Of a stretch of 64,000 nt of DNA, positions 8,567-17,613 are shown one piece after another. Location: positions 1-64,000 of the forward strand of contig CAZFIV010000019.1 of assembly GCA_964519665.1 (NCBI GenBank), in the 5' to 3' direction. A program made the position numbers and the translations under genes. Origin of the DNA: JANQQN01 sp964519665. Its GTDB lineage: Bacteria > Myxococcota > Kuafuiibacteriia > Kuafuiibacteriales > Kuafuiibacteriaceae. Numbering within the stretch: position 1 is the stretch's first letter; each line of letters begins with the position of its first letter. The notes under the pieces were generated by a model, which made no database searches, was not told the origin of the DNA, and saw only the letters and a program-made list of their open reading frames with translations.

Positions 8567-9801
8567 AACAGCCTCCGGATCGGGGTGCCGGCGCTGAGCC
8601 GCAAGGGGCGACCCGCGGCGGTGGTCAGCTCGTCTTCGGGGTCGACCGAGAGCGCGGTCAGCACGGTCGCGGTCAGGTCTTCGACCGGCACGGGGTCGGT
8701 CGGCGCTCGACGACGCCCTTCGGGATCGGTACCGCCGACGACCCGGCCGGGCCGGATGCCACCGCCGCCCACGATGCACGAGAACCCATGCGGCCAGTGG
8801 TCCCGGCCTTCCAGCAGATTGAGTTGGGGCGTTCGCCCGAACTCACCGATAGCCAGGACAACCGTCGAGCGCAGCAAGTCACGAGTCGCGAGGTCGTCTA
8901 CCAACGACGCGAACGCCGGGTCGAGGACCCGGGCCGCCTCTTCATGGGCCTCGTGAACGGCGGTGTGCGCGTCGAAGCCGGGCAGGGTGACTTCCACCGC
9001 CGGCACTCCCCGCTCGATCAGGCGACGGGTGACCAGGCAGGCGGCGCCGAACGGATGGCGTCCATACCGGTCTCGCGTCGCGGCCGGTTCATCGTCGAGG
9101 CGGAACGCAGCCACGTCGGGCGAGCGCATCATTCGGAAGGCCCGTTCGACTGTATCGAGGTGGCGGGTGCGGTCGACCGCCAGCTCGCGGCGGTGACGGA
9201 AGGCCGACGAAACGACCGTCAGCGCATCCCTTCGGCGCCGCTGGCGGTCAGGATCGTCGATGCGGCAGGTCAGGTTGCCGACGGTCGCGCCCGGTTCCGA
9301 CACCTTGAAGGCGTCGAATTCCGCCCCCAGGTAGCCTCCCCATGCGGGCCACTGCCCCACCCCGAGCGACACGTGGGACGGAATCTCGAGACTGCGGTTG
9401 GGGCGTTTATGCGCGACCACCGCAGTGAGCGATGGGTGGTCGGCGGTGGGGTCGGGTCGATAGCCGGTCTTCAAATAGCGGGTCGCCCGCTCGTGGTCGC
9501 CCTCCATCGACACCAAGGATCGGATCACCGACAGGCGGTGCATCTGTTGGGCCAGCCGCGGATAGCCCGCCGCGAACCGAACGCCCTCGATACGCGTCTC
9601 GACGGTCGGCCGATGGCCTCGAGCCATCAGGCGGGGATGCGGGTCCCAGGTTTCGAGCTGGCTCGGCCCCCCCGACAGCCACAAGACGATCAACGACTTG
9701 CCGGCGGGTTGGGCGCCGACCGACCGTGGCCAGATCGCGGTCAGTCCGAGGCCCGCCGCGAATCGAAGGACCTCGCGGCGGGTTGGGCTCAGTGGTTCCA
9801 T
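8563..9801 (-). CDS. DUF1501 domain protein (Tat-exported)
   Basis: The start at 9801 has GGAG about 6 bases upstream and gives an N-terminus of the Tat type (SPTRREVLRFAAGLGLTA), usual for DUF1501 proteins. The family hallmarks are present: LIVLWLSGGPSQLETWDPHP near residue 40, then FDAHTAVHEAH, LLRSTVVLAIGEFGRTP and, near the end, DHWPHGFSCIVGGGGIRPG. These residues place it in the alkaline-phosphatase/sulfatase-like superfamily, probably metal-dependent and periplasmic. DUF1501 genes are characteristically paired with DUF1549/DUF1553 genes in Planctomycetota and Myxococcota; here the partner lies immediately upstream and overlaps it by 13 bp. The substrate is unknown. Confidence 0.92.
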   Translation of the reverse strand: MEPLSPTRREVLRFAAGLGLTAIWPRSVGAQPAGKSLIVLWLSGGPSQLETWDPHPRLMARGHRPTVETRIEGVRFAAGYPRLAQQMHRLSVIRSLVSMEGDHERATRYLKTGYRPDPTADHPSLTAVVAHKRPNRSLEIPSHVSLGVGQWPAWGGYLGAEFDAFKVSEPGATVGNLTCRIDDPDRQRRRRDALTVVSSAFRHRRELAVDRTRHLDTVERAFRMMRSPDVAAFRLDDEPAATRDRYGRHPFGAACLVTRRLIERGVPAVEVTLPGFDAHTAVHEAHEEAARVLDPAFASLVDDLATRDLLRSTVVLAIGEFGRTPQLNLLEGRDHWPHGFSCIVGGGGIRPGRVVGGTDPEGRRRAPTDPVPVEDLTATVLTALSVDPEDELTTAAGRPLRLSAGTPIRRLL

Positions 9802-11351
9802 GAAAACTCCGGTGAGTTGACCAAGGCCCACGCGATGTCTTCGAGCCGGCGGGCGCGTTCGTCGCCGGCGGTCCGCGCGAGCAACGGCAGAAAGCGCGCC
9901 TTCTCGTGAGAGCTCGGCCGCCGCGTGAGAAAGGTGAGGTATGTGGCCTCGAGGCACGCTTCATCGCTGCCGGAGAAACCGGCGAGGCGGCGGATCGAGC
10001 CGAACGGCTGATCATCGATGAGCTCCTGGAAGAGCTTTCCGTTCATCCGCAGGAGGGCTTGCGGAATCGTGCCTGACTGCTGCTCCAGCTCGTCGGCTCC
10101 TCGGTCGCCGTACTCTCGGACGAAGTCTCGCTCCCGGATCAGGCGTACCCCCCGTACGAGCCAATGGCTGTCCCGATCGATGGTGCGGATGGAGGCCGCC
10201 TGGAGCAAAGCGCCCACGACCTGTTCCGGACGCAGTCGGGTCAGCGGAAAGACCGCCCTCGCCGACGCGGGCGGGTCGCTTCCGTCGGAGGCCATCGAAG
10301 CCTGACGGAAGTGGCGAGTGGCAACGATGTTTCGAACTAGCCGGCGAAGGTCGTAGTCGTGGTCGCGGAAGTCGTCGCCAAGAATGTCCAGAACATCGCG
10401 CTTCGTCGGATCGGGGTCGGGCAGGTCGTCGACCGGGGCCCGGAACGGGCGCCCGAACAACAGCGCCCACGTTCGGTTGACCGTCGCCCGCGTGAATCGG
10501 GCGTTGTCGGGATGAGTGATCCACCCCGCGAGTCGTCTTCGGGGGCGGCCGGTCGCGGGCATCCACTCGGCGCCGAACGGGACCTCGGCGGTCGTCGTCG
10601 ACGTGGGGCCGGTATCGCGGACGCCCCCCGGGCCGAGCTGGGTCTGCGCGTAGAACGCGGCGAGGTGGGCGAATTGATCCTGAGTCCAAACGTCATACGG
10701 ATGGTCGTGGCACTCGGCGCAGTCGATCCGTTGGCCGAGAAAGCTGCGGACCGTCCGGCTCGTGAGGGCCGCTCGGTCCACTCGGCCGTCGACGATCGTG
10801 TGGGTCACGAAGTTGGTCGACGGGCGCCCCGTCCACAGCCCTTCATCCGCTACCATCGCCCGCACGATGTCGTCGTAGGGGCGTCGGTCCCGAAGCTGCG
10901 TCCGAAGCCAAGCGACGAAACGATCCCGTCGAAACACCAAGAAGGGCGCTCGTTCGGTACCGACGTAGGCTCGAGCCCAACGCTCGGCGAAGTATGCCGA
11001 GAAGCGGTCGTCGTCGAGCAGACGTCGAGCCCACCGGTCGAGGCGCCTCGGGCCTCGGTCCGCTTCGAAGGTTCGGATCTCTTCGAGGGACGGGATGGTC
11101 CCGTGTAGGGCCAAGGAGAGGCGCCGCAAAACGGTCAAGTCGTCCGCGGGGTCAGCCGGCCGGACCCCCTTGCGGGTCCAACCAGCCTCGATTCGTGCGT
11201 CGACCGCGCGGACCGCCCCGATGGCCCTGCTGGTGGCCGGCACCGACCCCCGCGCTTTCGGGCTCGAGGCCCTCAGGGAGGGGCGCCCGAGGCTCCACAC
11301 GCCGATGGTCAGCAGGGTCGCCCAGACCGCTCCTTCTTTTAGGCTCTGCAT
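9789..11351 (-). CDS. DUF1549/DUF1553 domain protein
   Basis: This encodes about 520 residues starting at Met 11351 with a signal-like hydrophobic N-terminus. The DUF1549 part (about residues 50-280) contains FLGQRIDCAECHDHPYD, a CxxCH-like motif typical of these proteins, plus LRRLSLALHGTIPS and FAERWARAYVG. The DUF1553 part (about 300-510) contains WITHPDNARFTRATVNRTWALLFGR in pieces, and LRRLVRNIVATRHFRQ. These proteins are associated with a periplasmic or surface role and often with cytochrome-like domains, which are absent here. It leads an apparent three-gene operon with the DUF1501 and polytopic membrane protein genes and diverges from the large STAND gene. Confidence 0.92.
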   Translation of the reverse strand: MQSLKEGAVWATLLTIGVWSLGRPSLRASSPKARGSVPATSRAIGAVRAVDARIEAGWTRKGVRPADPADDLTVLRRLSLALHGTIPSLEEIRTFEADRGPRRLDRWARRLLDDDRFSAYFAERWARAYVGTERAPFLVFRRDRFVAWLRTQLRDRRPYDDIVRAMVADEGLWTGRPSTNFVTHTIVDGRVDRAALTSRTVRSFLGQRIDCAECHDHPYDVWTQDQFAHLAAFYAQTQLGPGGVRDTGPTSTTTAEVPFGAEWMPATGRPRRRLAGWITHPDNARFTRATVNRTWALLFGRPFRAPVDDLPDPDPTKRDVLDILGDDFRDHDYDLRRLVRNIVATRHFRQASMASDGSDPPASARAVFPLTRLRPEQVVGALLQAASIRTIDRDSHWLVRGVRLIRERDFVREYGDRGADELEQQSGTIPQALLRMNGKLFQELIDDQPFGSIRRLAGFSGSDEACLEATYLTFLTRRPSSHEKARFLPLLARTAGDERARRLEDIAWALVNSPEFSWNH

Positions 11352-11519
11352 CTGAAGACGCCCTCCGATTAGACCGAACAACGGGCGGCGAAGAGGAAGC
11401 CAAGTTTTGGGGGCCTTGGTTGCCCCGGGGATAACCCTGAAACGTAGACCCGGTCATCCGGGAGGAGGCCGGGCCCTCGACCGCTTTCGAGTCATGGCGT
11501 TTTCGGGTCTGATCACGCC

Positions 11520-14500
11520 ATGGCGGACCTCATCCTACCTGACGATGACGGCACCTACATCGTCCGAATCTTTGTGTCGTCGACCTTTCTCGACATGCAA
11601 CGGGAGCGCGACACGCTGGTCCGCCGGACGTTTCCGGCGCTGCGGGCGCGGTTTCGGGCCCGCGGCATCGAGGTGTTGGAGGTCGACCTTCGGTGGGGCA
11701 TCACTCAACAGCAGGCCGAAAGTGGCGCGACGCTTTCGATCTGCCTAGCTGAGATCGATCGATGTCGCCCCTACTTCATCGGTCTGATCGGCGAGCGATA
11801 CGGCTGGATTCCGCCGACCGATCTACTCACGGCGGAGGTGAGGTCGGCGTTTCCGGCGGCGGCGACCGGCATGGGGCGCAGCATGACCGAGCTCGAGGTC
11901 TTGCACGCGATATCTCGAGACCCCGCGGCGGTGCAGAACGCCCTGTTCTTCATGCGCGACCCCGCCTGGGTCGAGACGCTGCCGGAGGCGGAGCGAACGG
12001 TGTACGTGACGGCGGACCCGACGGCTCGGGCCAAGCACGCCGATTTCAAGGCGCAGATCCGGGCGAGCGGGGCCCAGATCATTGAGTACGGGGGCCCGGA
12101 AGCCTTCGGGCCAGCGGTGGAAGCCGCCCTGGGCGGGCTTCTCGATGCTCGGTTTCCGGCCATCGAAGCGCCGGACCCGTTTGTGAAGGACGGTCGGCTG
12201 CACGAGGCGTACGCGCGCGAGCGGCGAGGCATTCACGTGGGCGCCGGCTCCGCCATCGAGGCGCTCGACGCATGGGCGTTCGAATCCTCGGCCAGACCGG
12301 TGGTGGTGACCGGGCCATCGGGCAGTGGCAAGAGCACCTTGCTCGTCAACTGGCTGCACGCACGACGTTTAACGAAGCCGCAGGACTGGGTGTTCGCGCA
12401 CTACTTGGGCGCCTCTCCGGATAGCGCGGATCCCCAGCTGCTGCTGCGGCGCCTGTGGGAATATCTCAATCGGGTGACTGGGCGCGAGGTGCCGGTGCCG
12501 TCGCTCGATCGCCCCCTCATGGACGTTGCCGCGGGTCTGGCGGAACGGCTGTCCGAGGCCGCGTTAGAGGCGGCCGAACGAGGGATCAGCCTGGTGATCG
12601 CCCTCGATGGGCTGGACAAGCTCACCAGCGAAGCCAACCTGCGGTGGCTGCCGAGGACGCTCCCGCCCCCCGTCCGAATTCTCGCGTCGAGTCTCGAGGG
12701 CGAGGCGCTCGACGCGACATTGGATCGAGGATGGACGCGCGTCGATGTGCCGCCGCTCGGGCGGGACCACGCGGCGCTCCTGATCGAACGCCTGCTCGCG
12801 GCCTGGGGCCGGAGCCTGTCCCCGGAGCGAATCGACCGGATCCTCGCTCACCCACTGGCGACCAATCCGCTCTTCGTAAAGAGCGTGCTCGAGGAGCTTC
12901 GGTATTCGGCGACCCACGCTCGATTGGACGACCGAATCGACTTCTATCTCCGCGCCGACGACATGCCGGATCTGTTCGCGCGTCTCCTGCAGCGGTTGGA
13001 GCAAGACCTCGGACGAGATGCGACGGCCGCCCTGCTCAAACCGGTATGGGTCAGCCGGTCGGGCCTCGAAGAGGCCGACATCATCGAAGTCTCCAAGGTG
13101 CCTCCGCTGGTTTGGGCGGCGCTTCGGAACGGTCTGGGGAACAGTATCCGCAACCAGCGAGGTCGGATCACGTTCGGGCACGACTTTCTTCGTCGGGCGG
13201 TCGAGGAGCGCTATCTGTCCGGGGATGAGCACAAGAAACAGGCCCACCTCGACCTCGCCCAGCACTATCGGTCGGCGCCCGTCGACCCTCGGTGGGCGGA
13301 GGAGTATCCGTATCAGCTGCGCGCGGCGCAGGCGTGGGGACCGTTGAAGGCGCTGCTCACTGACCTCGACCGCATCGAGACGCTCCGGACGCGGGGCGAT
13401 GTCGAGCTGTTGGGTTACTGGCTCCCGCTGTCGGAGCGGGGGCACATGCCGGAGTGGCTCCTGGCCGACGCGTTCTTCGCTCGCGTCGACGTCGACCGCG
13501 AGTGGTCCGACTCGGAGATCGACCTCGCGTTTGCTCTGGAGTCGTTCTTCGACGTCGCCGGTGCGCGAGGGGCGGGCGCTGAGCGCCTGGATCGCGCCTG
13601 CTTGGCTGCATGCCAACGGCGCTACGGAGCCCGCCATCGGCGGACCCTCGATAGCCAGAGTCGACTCGCCGAGACCCTGTTAGCCCGAGGCGACCTACGG
13701 GGGGCGCGAGATCTATGGAGCTCGGTGCTCGACGCCCAGACCGTGAGCCTGGGGGCCGAGCACGAAGATACTCTGTCGACGCTGAACAACCTCGCGCAGG
13801 CCGAAAAGGCGATGGGACGACTGACGGAGGCTCAGTCTCTCCAAGAACGGGCCTTAGAGGCGGAGACCCGGGTCTTGGGGGCCGACCACGCCTCGACGCT
13901 CACCAGCCAAAACAACCTCGCCGATCTGCTCGCGGAGCGGGGTGACCTCGAGGGCGCCGAAGCGTTGTTCGAACGGGTCCACGCGGCGACTTCCCGGCTC
14001 CTGGGCCCCGAGCATCCAAACACGTTGGCCACCGCTCACAACCTGGCCGGAGTGGTCGCGGCGAGGGGCAACCGGGCGCGAGCCCTCGAGCTCGAGCGCA
14101 AGGTTCTGGACGTCCGAGTGCGCTTGCTGGGCCCCGAGCATCCGACGACGCTGACCAGCGTCAACAACGTTGCCGTCAACCTGCTCGCCCTCGGTGACCT
14201 CGAGGGTGCCGAAGCGCTGCAGGCCCGGGTGACCGAAGCCATCAAGCGCCAGGCGGGGCCCGATCACCCGGATACGCTGGTTGCGCTCAACAACCTCGCC
14301 CAGATGCTGGACGACCGAGGCCGATCGGTCGAAGCGCTCGCCTTGTTCCAAGAAGCGCACGAAGGCGCCGAGCGGACTCTGGGACCCGAGCATCCGTCGA
14401 CGCTCACGATCCTGGGCAATCTGGCTTCGGCGCTGCGGGACCGCGGCGACGGGGCCGAGGCCCGTCGCTATCAGGAGCGCATCGTCGACGTTCGTCGGCG

Positions 14501-15866
14501 TAGGTTCGGAGGCGATCACCCGCAGACGTTGGTCGCGCTGAACAATCTCGCCCACACGCTGCTGTCGTTGGGCGAGCCGGCAGCAGCGGTGGAGCTCGCG
14601 GAAGAAGCGGCTTCGGTCAGCGCCGCCCGGTTGGGGCTGGAACATCCGGACACGCTGAATAGCCACCACAATCTGGCCGGCGCGCTCATGGCGCGCGGAC
14701 AGAGTGAGCGGGCGATCGCGATTTTCGAACGCATCTTGGCCTCGCGAACCGAGCGCCTGGGGCCGGACCACCCGGATACGCTCAACACGCTTTCGAGCGT
14801 CGCCCACGCTCGGCAAGCGGTCGGCGACCTGGCCGCCGCGGTTCAGCTTCGACGGAAGGTGTACGACGGCTACACGCGCCGTCTGGGGGGCGTGCACGCA
14901 GATACGCTGTCGGCAGGGGCCGGGCTCGCCGGCGCCCTCACCGCGGCTGGAGAGCTGACCGAGGCTCGGGATCTGCTGGAGCGAGCTCGGGATACCGCGG
15001 CCGAAAACCTGGGGGCGAACCACCCGACGACCCTCGCGGTGGCGACAGTCTTGGCTTCAACCCTGAAAGCGGCCGGCGAGCTCTCCCCGGCGCTACAGAT
15101 CGAAGAGCGCACGTACTCGGTGCGGCGAGACCGCTTCGGACCTCAGCATCCCGATACGCTGCTGGCCCGCAACAACCTGGCCCAGACGCTGCACTCCAAT
15201 GGTGCTTACGCCGTCGCCGAGCCCCACTTCGTGGAGTTGCTGGCGGCTCGGGAGCGGATGAACGGTCCGGAGCACCCCGACACGCTGGTCACCGTGGTCA
15301 ATCTGGCCCAGACCCGAAAAGGGCTCGGTGATATCGAGGGAGCGCTCCGCTTGGAAGAACGCGCCTTGGAGGCGCTTCGTCGCCGGCTCGGAGAGGCGCA
15401 TCCTCTCACGTTGACGGCCATGAGCAATCTGGTCGGGACGCACCGCTTTCGGGGCGACCTAACGTCGGCCGAGGCGCTCGAAACTCGAGTCCTGAGAGTT
15501 CGGCGCCGAGTTCTCGGGCCGGAGCACCCCGATACCCTGCGCAGTCTCAACGTTCTCGGCGAGATCTACCACGCGCTGGGTGACCTAGAGAGTGCGGTCG
15601 CATGTCTCGAGCTGGCGACCGAGGGCCGTCGAGCCACGCTCGGTGCTCACCACCCCGATGCGCTGACCAGTCAGCTGAGTCTCGGGGCGGTCGTATGGAC
15701 GCGGGGCGACCTCGAACGAGCCCACACGCTCATGCACGAAGCGCACGGGGTTAGCCTCCAACACTGGGGAGCCGACCATGCGCTCACCGTCCACGCGGCG
15801 CGGGCACTCGAGGCGCTGAAGATCGCCCGAACGACTTCGAACCCCGAACCGGCGGACCGCGCCTAA
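11520..15866 (+). CDS. DUF4062-STAND NTPase-TPR giant protein
   Basis: This 1448-residue cytosolic protein has three parts. Residues about 13-105 are DUF4062 (IRIFVSSTFLDMQRERD, VDLRWGIT, FIGLIGERYGWIP). Residues about 245-650 are a STAND/NACHT-like NTPase with a Walker A (GPSGSGKST, near 264-272) and a Walker B (LVIALDGLDKL, near 357-367), then a helical region. From about residue 700 there are roughly 17 kinesin-light-chain-type TPRs of 42 residues. The same order occurs in animal nephrocystin-3-like proteins. STAND proteins are ligand-triggered oligomerising switches, often in immunity or signalling; an antiphage role is possible but not shown. It stands alone, with a 168 bp divergent upstream region. 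The TPRs would be the sensor and DUF4062 a likely effector or adaptor. Confidence 0.9.
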   Translation: MADLILPDDDGTYIVRIFVSSTFLDMQRERDTLVRRTFPALRARFRARGIEVLEVDLRWGITQQQAESGATLSICLAEIDRCRPYFIGLIGERYGWIPPTDLLTAEVRSAFPAAATGMGRSMTELEVLHAISRDPAAVQNALFFMRDPAWVETLPEAERTVYVTADPTARAKHADFKAQIRASGAQIIEYGGPEAFGPAVEAALGGLLDARFPAIEAPDPFVKDGRLHEAYARERRGIHVGAGSAIEALDAWAFESSARPVVVTGPSGSGKSTLLVNWLHARRLTKPQDWVFAHYLGASPDSADPQLLLRRLWEYLNRVTGREVPVPSLDRPLMDVAAGLAERLSEAALEAAERGISLVIALDGLDKLTSEANLRWLPRTLPPPVRILASSLEGEALDATLDRGWTRVDVPPLGRDHAALLIERLLAAWGRSLSPERIDRILAHPLATNPLFVKSVLEELRYSATHARLDDRIDFYLRADDMPDLFARLLQRLEQDLGRDATAALLKPVWVSRSGLEEADIIEVSKVPPLVWAALRNGLGNSIRNQRGRITFGHDFLRRAVEERYLSGDEHKKQAHLDLAQHYRSAPVDPRWAEEYPYQLRAAQAWGPLKALLTDLDRIETLRTRGDVELLGYWLPLSERGHMPEWLLADAFFARVDVDREWSDSEIDLAFALESFFDVAGARGAGAERLDRACLAACQRRYGARHRRTLDSQSRLAETLLARGDLRGARDLWSSVLDAQTVSLGAEHEDTLSTLNNLAQAEKAMGRLTEAQSLQERALEAETRVLGADHASTLTSQNNLADLLAERGDLEGAEALFERVHAATSRLLGPEHPNTLATAHNLAGVVAARGNRARALELERKVLDVRVRLLGPEHPTTLTSVNNVAVNLLALGDLEGAEALQARVTEAIKRQAGPDHPDTLVALNNLAQMLDDRGRSVEALALFQEAHEGAERTLGPEHPSTLTILGNLASALRDRGDGAEARRYQERIVDVRRRRFGGDHPQTLVALNNLAHTLLSLGEPAAAVELAEEAASVSAARLGLEHPDTLNSHHNLAGALMARGQSERAIAIFERILASRTERLGPDHPDTLNTLSSVAHARQAVGDLAAAVQLRRKVYDGYTRRLGGVHADTLSAGAGLAGALTAAGELTEARDLLERARDTAAENLGANHPTTLAVATVLASTLKAAGELSPALQIEERTYSVRRDRFGPQHPDTLLARNNLAQTLHSNGAYAVAEPHFVELLAARERMNGPEHPDTLVTVVNLAQTRKGLGDIEGALRLEERALEALRRRLGEAHPLTLTAMSNLVGTHRFRGDLTSAEALETRVLRVRRRVLGPEHPDTLRSLNVLGEIYHALGDLESAVACLELATEGRRATLGAHHPDALTSQLSLGAVVWTRGDLERAHTLMHEAHGVSLQHWGADHALTVHAARALEALKIARTTSNPEPADRA
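13617..15830 (+). repeat. 42-residue TPR array (about 17 units plus cap)
   Basis: Each unit is 126 bp and carries the signature LGPEHPDTL followed by a NNLA helix and a second helix of the type GDLEGAEALFER. I count 17 full units and a final WGADHALTV cap. The units differ throughout at both DNA and protein level, so the array is old rather than recently expanded. It is the putative sensor solenoid of the STAND protein. Confidence 0.85.
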
Positions 15867-15929
15867 CGAACGATCGTTTCCACTGAACAGCTCTTGTCGA
15901 ATGGGCACCGCGCGCTCCATGGTGAGGGC

Positions 15930-16292
15930 ATGAATCGAAATCAGATTGTTGTCATCATCACCGTGAGCCTCGCGGCCCTCGCGTTGGGAGTGTTTGCGGG
16001 TGGCTGCACCCAGGAGACGCAGAATCGAATCAGCCGGTCGATTCAGAACTGGACGGGCACGAACGGCGTGCTCGAAATCGTCAGCGGCGGCAAGGTCGTG
16101 AAGCGGTTCCTCGAGATCGACAAGCTTTCGACCGCCGTAGGAACGGACGACAAGGCGACGCGTCCGTATCGCTTCGGGTATGGGGTGCTCGACGAGAATC
16201 TCAATGGGGTGAGAGACGAAGGCGAACGCCAGGTCTACTTCGAGGTCTCGGACTTCGGAACACCTTACATCTTTTACGGTTCGCCCCGCTGA
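15930..16292 (+). CDS. Small lipoprotein of unknown function
   Basis: The start at 15930 has GGTGAGGG close upstream; the 15894 start is less likely. The 120-residue product has a signal peptide (IVVIITVSLAALALGVFAGGC) with a lipobox ending GGC near residue 27. The mature part is short and mostly beta. One Asp/Asn-rich stretch (GVLDENLNGVRDEGE) resembles a calcium-binding EF-hand- or dockerin-like loop. It follows the STAND gene by 63 bp on the same strand, so read-through is possible, but no functional link is evident. No family recognised. Confidence 0.65.
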   Translation: MNRNQIVVIITVSLAALALGVFAGGCTQETQNRISRSIQNWTGTNGVLEIVSGGKVVKRFLEIDKLSTAVGTDDKATRPYRFGYGVLDENLNGVRDEGERQVYFEVSDFGTPYIFYGSPR

Positions 16293-16335
16293 CGACCTGG
16301 GTGGAGTGGAGCGCTTGCGGCCGCTCCGCCACTTG

Positions 16336-16356
16336 TGCCCTCGGATCCCGAGGGCA
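16336..16356 (+). terminator. GC-rich hairpin, possible terminator
   Basis: TGCCCTCGG at 16336-16344 pairs perfectly with CCGAGGGCA at 16348-16356 across a three-base ATC loop. It lies 44 bases after the stop of the small lipoprotein gene. There is no following T tract, so it is either a weak or Rho-independent-like stop, or a 3'-end stabiliser. Confidence 0.45.
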
Positions 16357-16500
16357 TGCAATGCTCACCCATCAATGGTTCGTAGGCTTCGTGAGAATCA
16401 TCGAGTCGCGGATCGAGAACTCGGGGAATGAAAGGATTGGAAAGAAGCCTTGCACGCTTGCGCCAAATCCGTCAGTTTGCCTCCCGTCGGGGAGCTCAAT

Positions 16501-17436
16501 ATGCAGAAGTATGATGTCAAAACTCGCTTAACGCGGGCCCGTCGTGGGGTGCCCCGGTTGACGATGTTCTTGGCTGCGATCATCGTGAACGGCTGCGCGA
16601 GCACTTCCGCAACCGGGCCCGAAGGATCCGAGCCCCCGGAAGTCAAAGAGATATGGGTGAAGCATCATCTGGTGCCGTGCCGTACTTGGCAGGGGCAGAG
16701 CTATTGTTATTCGGTCTCCGACCGGCAAGATGGGCCGTGGAAAGCGGCGAATATCAGCCTCCAGCACTTCCATTATCAATGGGGATACACATACCAGTTG
16801 ATGGTTCTTCCCACCGAGCTGAGTCGTGATGTCCTGCAAGTCATCAAGATCAAGAGGAAGGTTCCGGTCGACCTGGGGACGGAGTTCGAGTTCACGGTCG
16901 ATTCGCAGCCTGGCTTGCGCAGGCACGTCGCGCTCAGCGACGGAGTCGGTCAGATTCTGATGGGTCCGGCCTTCACGTGTTCGAGCCGCGAGCTCTGCGA
17001 AGATATCGAAAGCCAGCTTTCGGACGACAAGCCATTCGTCGTGAAGTTCGCTTACGGCGTGAATGGCATGCGCGCAGTCGGGCTGGTCGCCCCGAGTGCG
17101 CCGGTAGAGGTAGAAGTCGTCGAACCGGGGGTCGAGATCGCGGACGCGACCAACGACCGGATCGCGGACCGGGCGGCCGCCAATGAAGGCGGTACGGGCC
17201 TCACTGGCGCAGCAGGGCCGGCGGGCGCGATCGACGGAGCGGCGACCATCGCTACCGACATGACCGCGGCGACGGCGACGACGAGCGCTATGACCACCAT
17301 CGCTGCCTCCACCGAGCTCGTGCAAACCGCCACCACGACCCATACGGTGGCTGCCCTCGTGTCTTTGACCGCCACGACGGCCGAGGGGGCCGCGGCACCG
17401 GTATCTCAGACCGCCACGACCTCTTTGGCGCAATAA
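16501..17436 (+). CDS. Putative lipoprotein with Thr/Ala-rich tail
   Basis: The start at 16501 has GGGGAG about 8 bases upstream. The product (311 residues) has a signal peptide ending IIVNGCAS. Residues 30-200 contain an apparent DUF4377/META-like pattern (VKEIWVKHHLVPC, CYSV, YQWGYTYQLMVLP), i.e. a small envelope domain of unknown role with four cysteines (CRTW, CYS, CSSR, LCED). From about residue 220 the protein changes to a Thr/Ala/Val low-complexity tail (for example ATATTSAMTTIAA). The tail's codons are rich in ACC/GCC, and a frameshift into a low-complexity frame cannot be excluded. It may be a wall- or surface-spanning linker. Confidence 0.6.
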   Translation: MQKYDVKTRLTRARRGVPRLTMFLAAIIVNGCASTSATGPEGSEPPEVKEIWVKHHLVPCRTWQGQSYCYSVSDRQDGPWKAANISLQHFHYQWGYTYQLMVLPTELSRDVLQVIKIKRKVPVDLGTEFEFTVDSQPGLRRHVALSDGVGQILMGPAFTCSSRELCEDIESQLSDDKPFVVKFAYGVNGMRAVGLVAPSAPVEVEVVEPGVEIADATNDRIADRAAANEGGTGLTGAAGPAGAIDGAATIATDMTAATATTSAMTTIAASTELVQTATTTHTVAALVSLTATTAEGAAAPVSQTATTSLAQ

Positions 17437-17613
17437 CCCCGACTCCGCAGTTGTCGACCGACCGAGCCGGTGCGCTCTTGTGCTGCGGCTCGGCCCGATT
17501 TCATACAAGCTTGGGTAATCGATTTGGCGTCGGTCGTCCCGCTGCCTCGGTCGGCGTCGGCGACCGGATGTGGTATGGGCAGGCCACGCTCGCTGCCGCC
17601 CGAGAGAGTCCAT

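Noticed and set aside
8557..9909. Plus-strand ORF of 450 residues
   Set aside because: Antisense to the DUF1501 gene, which has clear family motifs.
12564..13637. Minus-strand ORF of 357 residues within the STAND gene
   Set aside because: Shadow of the high-GC NTPase region; no family features.
13854..15023. Minus-strand ORF of 389 residues
   Set aside because: Antisense of the periodic TPR repeats.
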